64,000 nt of DNA from Bacteroidota bacterium (GTDB taxonomy: Bacteria > Bacteroidota > Bacteroidia > B-17B0 > Aurantibacillaceae). Below are positions 9,501-17,018 of this stretch, piece by piece. The notes under the pieces were generated by a model. It saw only the letters and a list, made by a program, of their open reading frames with translations. It was not told the origin of the DNA and did not search any database. The position numbers were made by a program, and so were the translations under genes. The first letter of the stretch is position 1. Each line of letters opens with the position of its first letter. The stretch spans positions 483,378-547,377 of the forward strand of contig JAFDXR010000008.1 of NCBI GenBank assembly GCA_018267825.1, in the 5' to 3' direction.

Positions 9501-10242
9501 TCCACGAAACGATTTGTGCAGGAGCTGCATTAATGTAAGTTGCACCGCCATCATCGGCATTGGCAAAACTCACGGTACCGGTGCTCGTTCCGAATCCGCT
9601 ACCATTGATGGTTAACACAGAAAATGTACCGGCCGTAATCGTGCTTGGCGAAAAACTGGTAATAGCGGCGGTATTCTGAACACTGTTTCCGGAAAGCGCA
9701 GCAACCTGAAATGGATTTACATTTTTTACAACCGCATAGCTGGTATTTGTAGCCTGTTGCAGGGTTGTATAGAGTGTGGTGCTGAGGTTGTTGTATTTCT
9801 GAAAGGGTTCCGTGGCATAGTCGCCGGCCACATCGTACTTAATAAAACCCTGTGCCGAAGCAAAGGCTTCATAAACCGGGCGGCCAAACTGACTCGGCTG
9901 CGTATTGCCTACCAGGGTAAACACGCCTTGGTCGCCGGTATTGAGCTCCAGTGTTGGTTCTACCACATGGCGATCGTTCCCAACGGTACCGCCTTCTGTG
10001 ATAATCTCCAGATACACAGGAGATGTACCTTTAAACGATTTATAAACCTCAACAAGGTTGGAGGTAAAAATTTTATCATGGCTTGTATTCCAGAAACTAT
10101 GCTGGTTCAGTACTTTTCCCTCGACAATGAGGGAAGACTGAGCAACGCGCTGGCTCAGGTTTACAGGGTACATGAGACATTGTGCGACAGCCTGAAAACA
10201 GGTTACTGCAAATAATGTACTGAGAAGTATAATTTTTTTCAT
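6592..10242 (-). CDS. T9SS-secreted matrixin-like metalloprotease with IPT and PKD/Ig-like domains
   Basis: A 1216-residue secreted protein. In order: signal peptide (1-20, ending AVAQ); an N-terminal region; an IPT/TIG-like domain (about 192-285, ITSFSPSTITAG); a metzincin-type zinc protease domain with HELGHGHQLSH (430-440) and a Met-turn at Met448 (SSDLMHY), exactly matrixin spacing; a PKD domain (about 505-585); a jelly-roll-like segment (about 600-760); another PKD; four Ig-like repeats of about 70 residues; and a T9SS type A sorting domain (VYPNPNTGEFTVTMGN, ending KTVKLIVE). The Gly usual in HExxHxxGxxH is Gln437 here, but all three His, the Glu and the Met are present. It has its own terminator and a good upstream promoter candidate. 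The substrate is unknown. Confidence 0.85.
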   Translation of the reverse strand: MKKIILLSTLFAVTCFQAVAQCLMYPVNLSQRVAQSSLIVEGKVLNQHSFWNTSHDKIFTSNLVEVYKSFKGTSPVYLEIITEGGTVGNDRHVVEPTLELNTGDQGVFTLVGNTQPSQFGRPVYEAFASAQGFIKYDVAGDYATEPFQKYNNLSTTLYTTLQQATNTSYAVVKNVNPFQVAALSGNSVQNTAAITSFSPSTITAGTFSVLTINGSGFGTSTGTVSFANADDGGATYINAAPAQIVSWSNTQIQVQVPTKTSISGTAGTGLIKVNGVASTQTLTVSYGHLNVDYSSAIYNTQHIGQTSGGYTWIYNSSFITNAPAKAAFERSFGTWRCATYINWQISASTTTVAAAANDAVNVITFQTGLAAGILGQCTSYWSGCGSGATMKWFVNELDIVFAPTPGGLTWQYGPAAPSSSQYDFESVTVHELGHGHQLSHVINSSDLMHYALANGQQKRSLNTDDLNGGLAVMTRNLAGTVCSKPIMVALNSGNCALGAPTASFTANKTTICAGQSITFTNASTGGATSYTWTFQGGTPATSTATTPPAVTYNTPGSYSVALSASNTNGTSTYSVLAYINVVSAATLPLVQAFQTSTFTPANWYLNDGGNDGVKWSLSTSAGQASTQSAMFDNWTTDVSGTRDELKTYVNLSGYNTAKMTFYRAYGLTYASPNIDSLEILISTNCGTSTTQAYLKGGSQIGTGVGTGSFTYVPATTEWAKDSIDLTPYVGNASVMVSFVNRSHYGDGMYLDNINITGATASAPTATISTSASTVCAGQSVTLTNTSTGSPTSYTWTMTGGTPATANTSSTTVSYATAGVKTISLTVATGTLSSTSTKTITVVANPTVAATTTLSTICSGQSTSLFVTGATSYVWNPGGQTTTSVTVNPTSNTVYTVTGTTSGCASTGTVAVTVNPSPTVSIGGATSICSGGSTTFTASGATTYTWAPGGQTTTNVTVSPTVTTTYTLTGASSGCTSTSMKTLTVSATPTIAVATTNTTICSGTTTTLNVTGATTYTWNPGGLTGTSVIVSPGSTTVYTVTGANGSCTGTSKTSTVTVTPGPTVTASASASLICAGQSATLTASGATTYTWNPGGLTGTSVVVNPGTTTTYTVSGSNGTCTGLATKVLNVSTCTGISEVLADGGLRVYPNPNTGEFTVTMGNTEMTMYVYNAVGQLVVSEKLTKKETHVNLSSFSKGVYYVQLFNNDSRKTVKLIVE
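6943..7209 (-). repeat. Exact 48-bp direct repeat inside the Ig-like repeats
   Basis: Bases 6943-6990 and 7162-7209 are identical over 48 bp and offset by 219 bp, exactly 73 codons, so they fall at the same place in adjacent Ig-like repeats. Partial matches to the same block occur near 7408-7430. The identity at DNA level points to recent duplication or gene conversion between repeats, and loss or gain of a repeat by recombination would stay in frame. Confidence 0.85.
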
Positions 10243-10266
10243 GCGGGGCAGGATTTAAAATTTTAA

Positions 10267-10297
10267 CTAAACTATAAAAAAAACAAGATGAAACAAA
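10267..10297 (-). promoter_or_regulatory. Candidate Bacteroidota promoter for the protease gene
   Basis: On the minus strand TTTG (10294-10297) is separated by exactly 19 bases from TAGTTTAG (10267-10274), one mismatch from the Bacteroidota -7 box TAnnTTTG at the expected TTTG-N19-21 spacing. The start codon lies 24 bases further. No other feature was seen in the 245-base gap up to phoH. Confidence 0.55.
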
Positions 10298-10487
10298 CTT
10301 TTTCAATAAATCGCGGTGAGTTTTATCTTTCACGCGGTTAAAAGAATACAGTTGTGAAAACCATCGCTGTTTATAGGGCTGTTTCCTGTTGTTCGGGTTT
10401 AAACAAATACCTGTTCATTAAAAAAAAGCGGGTCATAAATATTCCATCATAAAACCGATAGTTTTACAATAATCAAATTCGTTTTGT

Positions 10488-11840
10488 ATGAGGAAAACAA
10501 AAGCAGAAAAATCTACCGGACCTAAAAAGATCTTTGTTCTCGATACCTCGGTTATTATCTACGATCACACAGCCATTAAAAATTTCAAAGAACATGATGT
10601 TGTGATCCCCATCACCGTACTGGAAGAACTCGATAATTTTAAAAAAGGAAACGACACCAAAAATTTCGCGGCACGCGAATTTACCCGTTACATCGACAGC
10701 TTGTCCGGTAAAAATACCCTGCAGGACTGGACCCCGATAAACGGAAGAACACACGGGAAGTTTAAAATCGAAATGAACGGCTCCAAAAAAGTTGATGCCC
10801 AGAGAATCTTTGAAGAACGAAAGGCAGATCACCGGATTTTAAACACCGCACTCTATACGGCCGAAACCAATCCTGGTCGTAAGGTGGTACTGGTTACCAA
10901 AGATATTAACCTGCGGATCAAGGCCAAATCACTCAACCTCCAGGCCGAAGATTACGAGACCGGAAAAATTCTCACCGTCGACGAATTGTATACCGGCGTT
11001 TCAGAAGTCCATAAAATTGCGCACGAAAGCATCAGCACCATTTACGAAAAAGGAGCCTGCGACGCCAGGAGCATTCTGAAACGCACCGACGCTTTATCCA
11101 ATCACTATTACGTTCTGAAAAACGGCAGCGCCTCTGTTTTATCACGTTACAACAGCGAAGATCAAAGCCTGCACCGTGTGGTGAAATCAGCAGCCTTTGG
11201 CGTGATTCCGAAAAATGCCGAGCAGGCATTTGCACTTGATGCCATTATGAACCCCGACATTAAACTGGTGTCTATACAGGGTGTTGCAGGTACCGGTAAA
11301 ACCCTGTTGTCGCTGGCCGGAGCACTGGAGCAGCGCCGCAACTATCACCAGATTTACCTGGCCCGCCCGATTGTGCCGCTGAGCAATAAAGACATCGGTT
11401 ATCTGCCGGGCGATGTAAACTCCAAGTTAAACCCATACATGGAACCGCTCTGGGATAACCTGAAATACATCAAAAGCCAGTTTACCGAAAAAGACAAGGA
11501 GTTCAAGCAGATTAATGAAATGGTGGAGAACCAGAAATTAATTGTTTGTCCGCTGGCCTATATCCGCGGCCGCAGCCTGAGCAACGTGTTCTTTATTGTA
11601 GACGAAGCGCAGAACCTGACGCCACACGAGGTGAAGACCATCATTACACGCGCCGGCGAGAACACCAAAATTATATTCACCGGCGACATCTACCAGATCG
11701 ATACACCATACCTCGATGCACAAAGTAATGGACTGAGCTACCTGATCGACAAAGTAAAAGGTCGCCCATTGTATGCCCACATTACCCTGCAGAAAGGTGA
11801 GCGCAGCGAACTGGCAAACCTGGCCAACGACTTGCTGTAA
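10488..11840 (+). CDS. PhoH family protein with N-terminal PIN domain (YlaK type)
   Basis: A 450-residue cytoplasmic protein joining a PIN-type nuclease domain (about 14-150) to a PhoH P-loop ATPase (about 245-445). Visible are the PIN acidic residue in FVLDTS (Asp19) and VLEELDNFKKG; Walker A GVAGTGKT (265-272); and a Walker B-like IVDEAQN (about 370-376) followed by FTGDIYQID. Proteins of this build are thought to be nucleic-acid-dependent ATPases with a linked RNase, often called PhoH2, acting on RNA. It is transcribed away from the secreted protease and followed by holB after 38 bases. The box GATAGTTTTA about 26 bases upstream is one mismatch from a -7 element. The family is clear; the cellular role is not. 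Confidence 0.9.
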   Translation: MRKTKAEKSTGPKKIFVLDTSVIIYDHTAIKNFKEHDVVIPITVLEELDNFKKGNDTKNFAAREFTRYIDSLSGKNTLQDWTPINGRTHGKFKIEMNGSKKVDAQRIFEERKADHRILNTALYTAETNPGRKVVLVTKDINLRIKAKSLNLQAEDYETGKILTVDELYTGVSEVHKIAHESISTIYEKGACDARSILKRTDALSNHYYVLKNGSASVLSRYNSEDQSLHRVVKSAAFGVIPKNAEQAFALDAIMNPDIKLVSIQGVAGTGKTLLSLAGALEQRRNYHQIYLARPIVPLSNKDIGYLPGDVNSKLNPYMEPLWDNLKYIKSQFTEKDKEFKQINEMVENQKLIVCPLAYIRGRSLSNVFFIVDEAQNLTPHEVKTIITRAGENTKIIFTGDIYQIDTPYLDAQSNGLSYLIDKVKGRPLYAHITLQKGERSELANLANDLL

Positions 11841-11866
11841 ACCGTAAGAAGATTGAAACATCTTTC

Positions 11867-11874
11867 TATCTTTG
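11867..11874 (+). promoter_or_regulatory. TAnnTTTG box four bases before holB
   Basis: TATCTTTG is a perfect Bacteroidota -7 box ending four bases before the ATG at 11879. A transcript starting a few bases downstream would be nearly leaderless. No well-spaced -33 TTG was found. Confidence 0.5.
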
Positions 11875-11878
11875 CTCC

Positions 11879-13003
11879 ATGCTGTTTAAACAGATCATAG
11901 GGCAAACCGATGTAAAAGATCGCCTGCTGGGCATGGTATCCGAAGGGCGTATTCCGCATGCATTGCTGTTTACAGGGCCTGAGGGATGTGGCAACTTACC
12001 GGCCGCATTTGCTTTTGCCCAATACCTTTTCTGTAAAAGCAAAACAGCCGACGATGCCTGTGGGCAATGTCCGTCGTGCCTCAAGGCAGGCAAGCTGGCG
12101 CATCCCGACCTGCACCTCGTGTTTCCGATTGCAAAAAGCAAGGATGTGAGAAAGAGTGACGATGTGGTGAAAGAATTCAGGGAGCTGTTTCTCGAACAAC
12201 CCTACATGTCGCTCAACGACTGGTTCAACACACTGGATGCAGAGAACAAACAGCCGATCATTCCTACCGAAGAATCGAACGATATCATTAAGAAACTCAG
12301 CTACACCAGCTATGAGGGGGGGTACAAGATCATGGTGATCTGGCAACCCGAGAAAATGAATGCCGAATCGGCCAACAAACTTCTGAAAATACTGGAAGAG
12401 CCACCAGACCAAACCCTGTTTGTGATGGTGTGTAATCACCCCGAACAGCTTCTGGCAACCATTATTTCAAGGGTTCAGCAGATTCCGTTTTATAAACTGA
12501 CGACCGACGATATTACCAAAGCCCTTGTGAGCCAATATGGCTGCCAGGAACAGGCTGCCAGGCAGGCCTCTTTACTCAGTGACGGCGACTACCGCGAAGC
12601 ACAACAGCTCCTGCAGCACAACGATGCGGGTTCCGGATTCCTGGCCCATTTCCGGGCATTTATGTTGATTGCGCTTAAATTTGATGCATTTAAAGCAACC
12701 GCCTGGGTAGACGATAATGCTAAATCGGGTCGTGAAAGACAAAAACAATTTCTGCAATACAGCCTTGAGATTTTCCGCGACTGCCTCATGCTGAACTATG
12801 CTGGCCCGGAACTGGTAAGGCATTCGGGCGAAGAGAAAGAGTTTCTGAATAAATTCGCACGCTTTGTTCATCGCCGCAATTACGAAAAACTGGTGGAGGA
12901 ATTCAACAGCGCGTATTACTACGTGGAGCGCAATGCCAATCCAAAGATCCTGTTCATGGACCTGATGCTCAAAACCAATGAGCTCATTAACATTCCTGCC
13001 TGA
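11879..13003 (+). CDS. holB: DNA polymerase III subunit delta' (clamp-loader)
   Basis: AAA+ subunit of the clamp loader that puts the sliding clamp on DNA. In its 374 residues, residues 1-45 hold the RFC-type start (IIGQTDVKDRLLGM, then IPHALLFTGPEGCG). A CX8CX2CX2C zinc site is formed by Cys52, Cys61, Cys64 and Cys67. The P-loop GPEGCGN (33-39) has Asn where an active ATPase has Lys, which fits the non-hydrolysing delta' subunit rather than gamma/tau. LLKILEEPPDQTLFVMVC (about 168-185) is the sensor 1 region. It ends two bases from the convergent lectin-like gene. Confidence 0.9.
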   Translation: MLFKQIIGQTDVKDRLLGMVSEGRIPHALLFTGPEGCGNLPAAFAFAQYLFCKSKTADDACGQCPSCLKAGKLAHPDLHLVFPIAKSKDVRKSDDVVKEFRELFLEQPYMSLNDWFNTLDAENKQPIIPTEESNDIIKKLSYTSYEGGYKIMVIWQPEKMNAESANKLLKILEEPPDQTLFVMVCNHPEQLLATIISRVQQIPFYKLTTDDITKALVSQYGCQEQAARQASLLSDGDYREAQQLLQHNDAGSGFLAHFRAFMLIALKFDAFKATAWVDDNAKSGRERQKQFLQYSLEIFRDCLMLNYAGPELVRHSGEEKEFLNKFARFVHRRNYEKLVEEFNSAYYYVERNANPKILFMDLMLKTNELINIPA

Positions 13004-13005
13004 GC

Positions 13006-14712
13006 CTAGGGATGCTGCACCACAAACTTCCGCGAAAGCACCTTAAACCCGTTTACCACACGCAGCACATAAATACCGGTTGCAAACGTTGTGGTTGGAA
13101 TCACCAGTTTGCCAGGCCCGCTGCTATGGCCCGTTGAGGTGTATACCAGTTGTCCGCAATCGTTCATAATTTCAAACACCGGGGCATCGCCTGAACTGTA
13201 TTTTACAAAAAGCTCATCCTGCGCAGGGTTCGGGTACAGAGTCAATTCTTCTTCATGGAAAATGCAAAGCTTGTTTTGCGTTACGATCATATTAAACAGA
13301 ACCGATTGTCCGCTGAAATCAACCTGTTTCAGGCGGTAGTAATATGTTGTGCCGGAGGCTGCCTGCCGGTCGCTGTAGCTGTAACTGTGCGGCCCCGAGC
13401 AGGTTCCGTGTCCGGGCACCTGAGCTATCGTGATGAATGTTATACCATCTTCGCTTCGCTGCAGGTCGAAATGCTGATTGTTATGTTCCGTAGCTGTTGA
13501 CCACGACACATCAATGCCATTGCTATTGCATTCTGATTTAAAATAAGTGAGTTCTACAGGCAGCAGAATGGCCGGATTGCAAAACGATTGTTGGTTCGCC
13601 AAACCGCCAGTAGATCCCGTAAAACCAAAGAATGGCGTGTTGGTTCCGAAAGTTGTAAGCGGGGTCAGTGTGGTGGAGATCACGCCGTACGTGGTGGTGG
13701 CAGCGGCATTCAATACACGGGCGGTAAGTGTGCCCGGAGAACCTGTAGCCCAGCTCACTCGGAAAATGTGGTTGGCTCCGTTTTCAATGTTGTAATCGGT
13801 CCCCGGGGGGTTTTGTAAGCGCACGGCGGTGGCTGTTACCGGCCTCTCGCCGGCACTGGTGGTGTTACAATTGCCGTCGAGGTCAGGGTTTATATTTCCA
13901 TTCAGCCACATATCCAGATGATCGGGATCTTCTGTGCCGCTGCAACCAATGAAATTTGTATTAAAGTCATCGCGGTCTTCTGTATTCAGGTAGGTATCAA
14001 TTTCAATTACCAGTGAGTTATTGATCCCCCCTGCACCCATAGCACCGCCGGCTGTTCCGCAGGCACAGCGTCCGCGGCTGTCGTTTTGTATCACGAAAGC
14101 CATGCCGTCTGCACCGGCATCGCTGCTGCCCAGGTTTACCATGAAATCGTAAGAGAATGATGCGTTGAAATTAAGGGTTGAGTTTACATCCCATACACAG
14201 CCCACCTGGTTGGTGGTGTTGGGTGTAATGGTGGTACAACTGCCCGAAACTACTGAAGAGCCAAGAATCGTATATTCGGCAGTGTTTGTGGCGCTCGAAA
14301 CCGCCTTGTAGGCCAGCGTAGCTCCTGTACCTCCGGTGTTCTGACAACTGTATTGTGTGATCATCACACGCACATAGCCGGAGCTTGTCGGTTGCCATGT
14401 GAGTTCAGATTGTGTGCTGCAATAGTCGTCGTTGTATGCGCCTGAAATGGCGGTGCCTGTGAGGTCTGTTATTGTGATCTGAGTGTCGAAAGAAGCGGAT
14501 CCTCCGCCCTGACAAAATGAAAAGGTGTATATTTTGCAGGGGTCGGCATTCACCACATAATATTTACCGGCGGCAACACTGGTTACCGTCTGAAAACCGG
14601 AAGTCGGTGTGAGGGTTCCGCCATTGGTTCCGCCGGAAGAACTGCACTGCGAATAACTTGTTATGCTAAAGAGCAAACAAAACAAAAAGAAAACTGATTT
14701 GATTGCGGTCAT
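13006..14712 (-). CDS. T9SS-secreted L-type lectin-like protein
   Basis: A 568-residue secreted protein with a signal peptide (1-21, SITSYSQ). Residues about 25-130 look like a pre-peptidase/CUB-like beta domain. About 165-385 resembles an L-type (legume-like) lectin fold: GADGMAFVIQND, VIEIDTYLN and DHLDMWLNG carry the acidic and Asn residues that usually bind calcium and sugar. A fibronectin-like segment follows (about 388-475, VELTYFKSECN to YYYRLKQVDFSGQ). The end is a T9SS type A sorting domain (LYPNPAQDELFVKY, ending SRKFVVQHP). It probably binds glycans at the cell surface or in the medium. The lectin call rests on motif pattern only; the secretion route is well supported. Confidence 0.8.
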   Translation of the reverse strand: MTAIKSVFFLFCLLFSITSYSQCSSSGGTNGGTLTPTSGFQTVTSVAAGKYYVVNADPCKIYTFSFCQGGGSASFDTQITITDLTGTAISGAYNDDYCSTQSELTWQPTSSGYVRVMITQYSCQNTGGTGATLAYKAVSSATNTAEYTILGSSVVSGSCTTITPNTTNQVGCVWDVNSTLNFNASFSYDFMVNLGSSDAGADGMAFVIQNDSRGRCACGTAGGAMGAGGINNSLVIEIDTYLNTEDRDDFNTNFIGCSGTEDPDHLDMWLNGNINPDLDGNCNTTSAGERPVTATAVRLQNPPGTDYNIENGANHIFRVSWATGSPGTLTARVLNAAATTTYGVISTTLTPLTTFGTNTPFFGFTGSTGGLANQQSFCNPAILLPVELTYFKSECNSNGIDVSWSTATEHNNQHFDLQRSEDGITFITIAQVPGHGTCSGPHSYSYSDRQAASGTTYYYRLKQVDFSGQSVLFNMIVTQNKLCIFHEEELTLYPNPAQDELFVKYSSGDAPVFEIMNDCGQLVYTSTGHSSGPGKLVIPTTTFATGIYVLRVVNGFKVLSRKFVVQHP

Positions 14713-15096
14713 GGGTGGAGGATTTAAATATTCAAATGTAAATTATTCATGTATTAATTAAAACGATTTAGTTATCAAAAAATGTATTCCCAACAAACAC
14801 TAAAAAGATTTAGTGACAGAAAATAATCTGTTTTTTTGAAAAACAAGAGGGCAGAATAGAGACCAATCAAAAGAACTAATTTGATTTAGTTTTTTAGTCG
14901 GGGTTTCGTTTTTGGTGACAAAACTGTTTTCCGTTCCTGCGAAAAAAAGTTATCAAATAAGAAGATATGAGTTCCGGAATGTTAATCCTTCCGGACAGAG
15001 GAAGGAGCCGTTTGTGAAAAGTTTAGTATTTTTATGCGATTGAGGCGGAAATCAGGATGAATGACCGCCAGGACGATATAAAACAGAGAAGAAACT
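14713..15096. other. 384-base divergent intergenic region (lectin-like gene / ricT)
   Basis: AT-rich non-coding spacer. On the minus strand TACATTTG (14733-14740) is a perfect -7 box 20 bases before the lectin-like gene. Toward ricT, TATTTTTA follows TTTG by 12 bases, a poor match. A small hairpin with TCCGGAA/TTCCGGA arms lies at about 14974-14996 without a T-run, so it is not a convincing terminator. I see no RNA gene or ORF of merit. Confidence 0.6.
14733..14740 (-). promoter_or_regulatory. TAnnTTTG box upstream of the lectin-like gene
   Basis: Minus-strand TACATTTG matches the Bacteroidota -7 consensus and lies 20 bases before the start codon at 14712. No TTG was found at the expected -33 distance, so this is a candidate only. 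Confidence 0.45.
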
Positions 15097-16545
15097 ATGG
15101 CATGTAACGGATGTACAACGGGAAGAGGGAGCCACAATGCGGTACCAATGGGGTGCAAAGACAATGGGTCTTGCGGAACCGGAGGCTGTAATAAACTGAA
15201 TGTATTCGATTGGCTGGGAAATATGAGTCTGCCTGGTGGCCAGGCCCCATGCGACCTCGTGGAAATACGCTTTAAAAACTCACGCAAGGAATTTTTCAAA
15301 AACGTCAATAATCTTTCCATTAACGTGGGCGATGTTGTGGCTGTAGAAGCCTCGCCGGGGCACGATATCGGCGTGGTATCAATGACCGGAGAGCTGGTAA
15401 GGTTGCAGATGAAAAAGAAAAACGTGAATTTCGACAGCGAGGAAATCAGGAAGATATACCGGAAAGCCAAAACACAGGATATTGACAAATGGCGAGAAGC
15501 CCAGAGCCTGGAAGTGGAAACCATGTATAAGGCACGTACACTGGCCCTGAACCTCGGACTCCAGATGAAAATCAGTGACGTAGAGTACCAGGGCGACAAG
15601 AGCAAGGCTATTTTTTACTATACGGCCGATGGCCGTGTGGATTTCAGGGAACTCATCAAGGTGATGGCCGGCCAGTTCAATGTACGTATTGAAATGCGTC
15701 AGATCGGTGCCCGGCAGGAAGCCTCGAGACTCGGAGGAATCGGCTCCTGTGGCCGGGAACTTTGCTGTTCGACATGGCTGACCGATTTCCGCACCGTATC
15801 GACCTCTGCGGCACGTTACCAGCAATTATCGCTGAATCCGCTCAAACTGGCGGGGCAGTGCGGTAAGCTGAAATGCTGCCTGAACTACGAACTCGACAGC
15901 TACCTGGATGCCCTGAAAGAGTTTCCGGAGATCGACAATAAAAAACTGCAAACCCAGAAGGGCTATGCCTTTCATCAGAAGACCGATATTTTTAAACGCA
16001 TTATCTGGTGGTCGTATACCAGCGAACCGGATGTATTTATTCCGCTGAGTATTGAGCGCACCAAAGAGGTGATGCGCATGAATGAAGCCGGCGAAAAACC
16101 GGAAGATCTGATGGAAGCGAAGTTGAAAGGCGCAGAATACCTGAAAAAAGAACCGAGCTTCGAAAACGTGGTAGGGCAGGATAGCCTCACACGCTTTGAT
16201 AATAAACGTAAGCAGCAGGGTAACAAATCGCGCCAGCATCAGAACCGCGATAAGCAAGGCAAGCAAAACAACCCCGGAAAACAGCATCAGGCCGGGGGCA
16301 CCAACAAACCTCAGCAGCCTAAAAACCAGCAACAGAACAAGCCTCAGCAACAGAATAAGCCCAAACCACAAGGTCAGGGCCAGCAACATCCTAAAAAGCC
16401 ACAGGGCCAGCAAAACCAGGCTAAGGGGAATAACACTAACCAGCAGGGAGGCCCGCGCAAACCGCAGCACAATCAGCAAAACCGCAAACCAAACCCCAAT
16501 AAACCACAACAGGGAAATGACAGCAATAAGCCGCCACATACTTAA
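15097..16545 (+). CDS. ricT: PSP1-domain protein, RicT homologue
   Basis: A 482-residue cytoplasmic protein of the PSP1/RicT family. In Bacillus, RicT forms the Fe-S Y-complex with RicA and RicF and affects RNase Y; the role in Bacteroidota is not established. The N-terminus is Cys-rich (MACNGCTTGRG, then CKDNGSCGTGGC). The PSP1 domain spans about 45-300, with GSCGRELCCSTWL (about 211-223) and QCGKLKCCLNYEL (about 253-265) as its Cys signatures. From about residue 370 the protein is a low-complexity Gln/Asn/Lys/Pro tail, likely disordered. gldH starts inside this tail in another frame. The ricT-gldH pairing is, from memory, common in Bacteroidota. Confidence 0.88.
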   Translation: MACNGCTTGRGSHNAVPMGCKDNGSCGTGGCNKLNVFDWLGNMSLPGGQAPCDLVEIRFKNSRKEFFKNVNNLSINVGDVVAVEASPGHDIGVVSMTGELVRLQMKKKNVNFDSEEIRKIYRKAKTQDIDKWREAQSLEVETMYKARTLALNLGLQMKISDVEYQGDKSKAIFYYTADGRVDFRELIKVMAGQFNVRIEMRQIGARQEASRLGGIGSCGRELCCSTWLTDFRTVSTSAARYQQLSLNPLKLAGQCGKLKCCLNYELDSYLDALKEFPEIDNKKLQTQKGYAFHQKTDIFKRIIWWSYTSEPDVFIPLSIERTKEVMRMNEAGEKPEDLMEAKLKGAEYLKKEPSFENVVGQDSLTRFDNKRKQQGNKSRQHQNRDKQGKQNNPGKQHQAGGTNKPQQPKNQQQNKPQQQNKPKPQGQGQQHPKKPQGQQNQAKGNNTNQQGGPRKPQHNQQNRKPNPNKPQQGNDSNKPPHT

Positions 16546-17002
16546 TCTAACGGTTGCCGTATCGATGCTTTTCATCCTCAGCGCCTGTGGTGCCGATGTG
16601 GTTTACAGCAAATACGAGACATTGCCTGAAGAAGGCTGGAGCACGAAGAACAAACTGAGCTTTGAGATGGACATTACCGACACCCAAAGCCTCAACAACG
16701 TATTCTTAACGGTGCGTCATGCCGACTCTTATCCATACAGCAACCTGTTTGTATTCCTCACAACAGAATACCCCGATGGAAAAAAAACAACCGACACACT
16801 TGAGTGTGTGCTGGCCAATCAGAAAGGCCAGTGGAAAGGCGATGGAGCCGGAGACCTGTGGGACAACAAAATTCCGTTGAAACAAAACGTCCGTTTTCCA
16901 TTACCGGGTAAATACAAATTTACCTTTGAGCAGGGCATGCGTGTAGATCCATTGCCACTGATCCTGGACTTCGGAATGATTATAGAAAAGGCGAAACAAT
17001 AA
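16517..17002 (+). CDS. gldH: Gliding motility lipoprotein GldH
   Basis: A 161-residue lipoprotein. The reading frame is open upstream, but the real start is the ATG at 16517, preceded by AGGGAA, giving MTAISRHILNLTVAVSMLF and a lipobox LSAC (Cys about 23). The mature part (VVYSKYETLPEEGW, LFVFLTTEYPDG, DLWDNKIPLKQNVRFP) matches GldH, required for gliding in Flavobacterium. It overlaps the end of ricT by 29 bases, so the two are co-transcribed. It converges with the VWA gene at 17019. A gldH gene does not by itself prove motility, since it is also kept in non-gliding relatives. Confidence 0.88.
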   Translation: MTAISRHILNLTVAVSMLFILSACGADVVYSKYETLPEEGWSTKNKLSFEMDITDTQSLNNVFLTVRHADSYPYSNLFVFLTTEYPDGKKTTDTLECVLANQKGQWKGDGAGDLWDNKIPLKQNVRFPLPGKYKFTFEQGMRVDPLPLILDFGMIIEKAKQ

Positions 17003-17018
17003 ACCGTACTTCCGGCCT

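Noticed and set aside
14974..14996. Terminator between the lectin-like gene and ricT
   Set aside because: The TCCGGAA/TTCCGGA hairpin has no T-run on either side and lies between divergent genes, where no terminator is needed.
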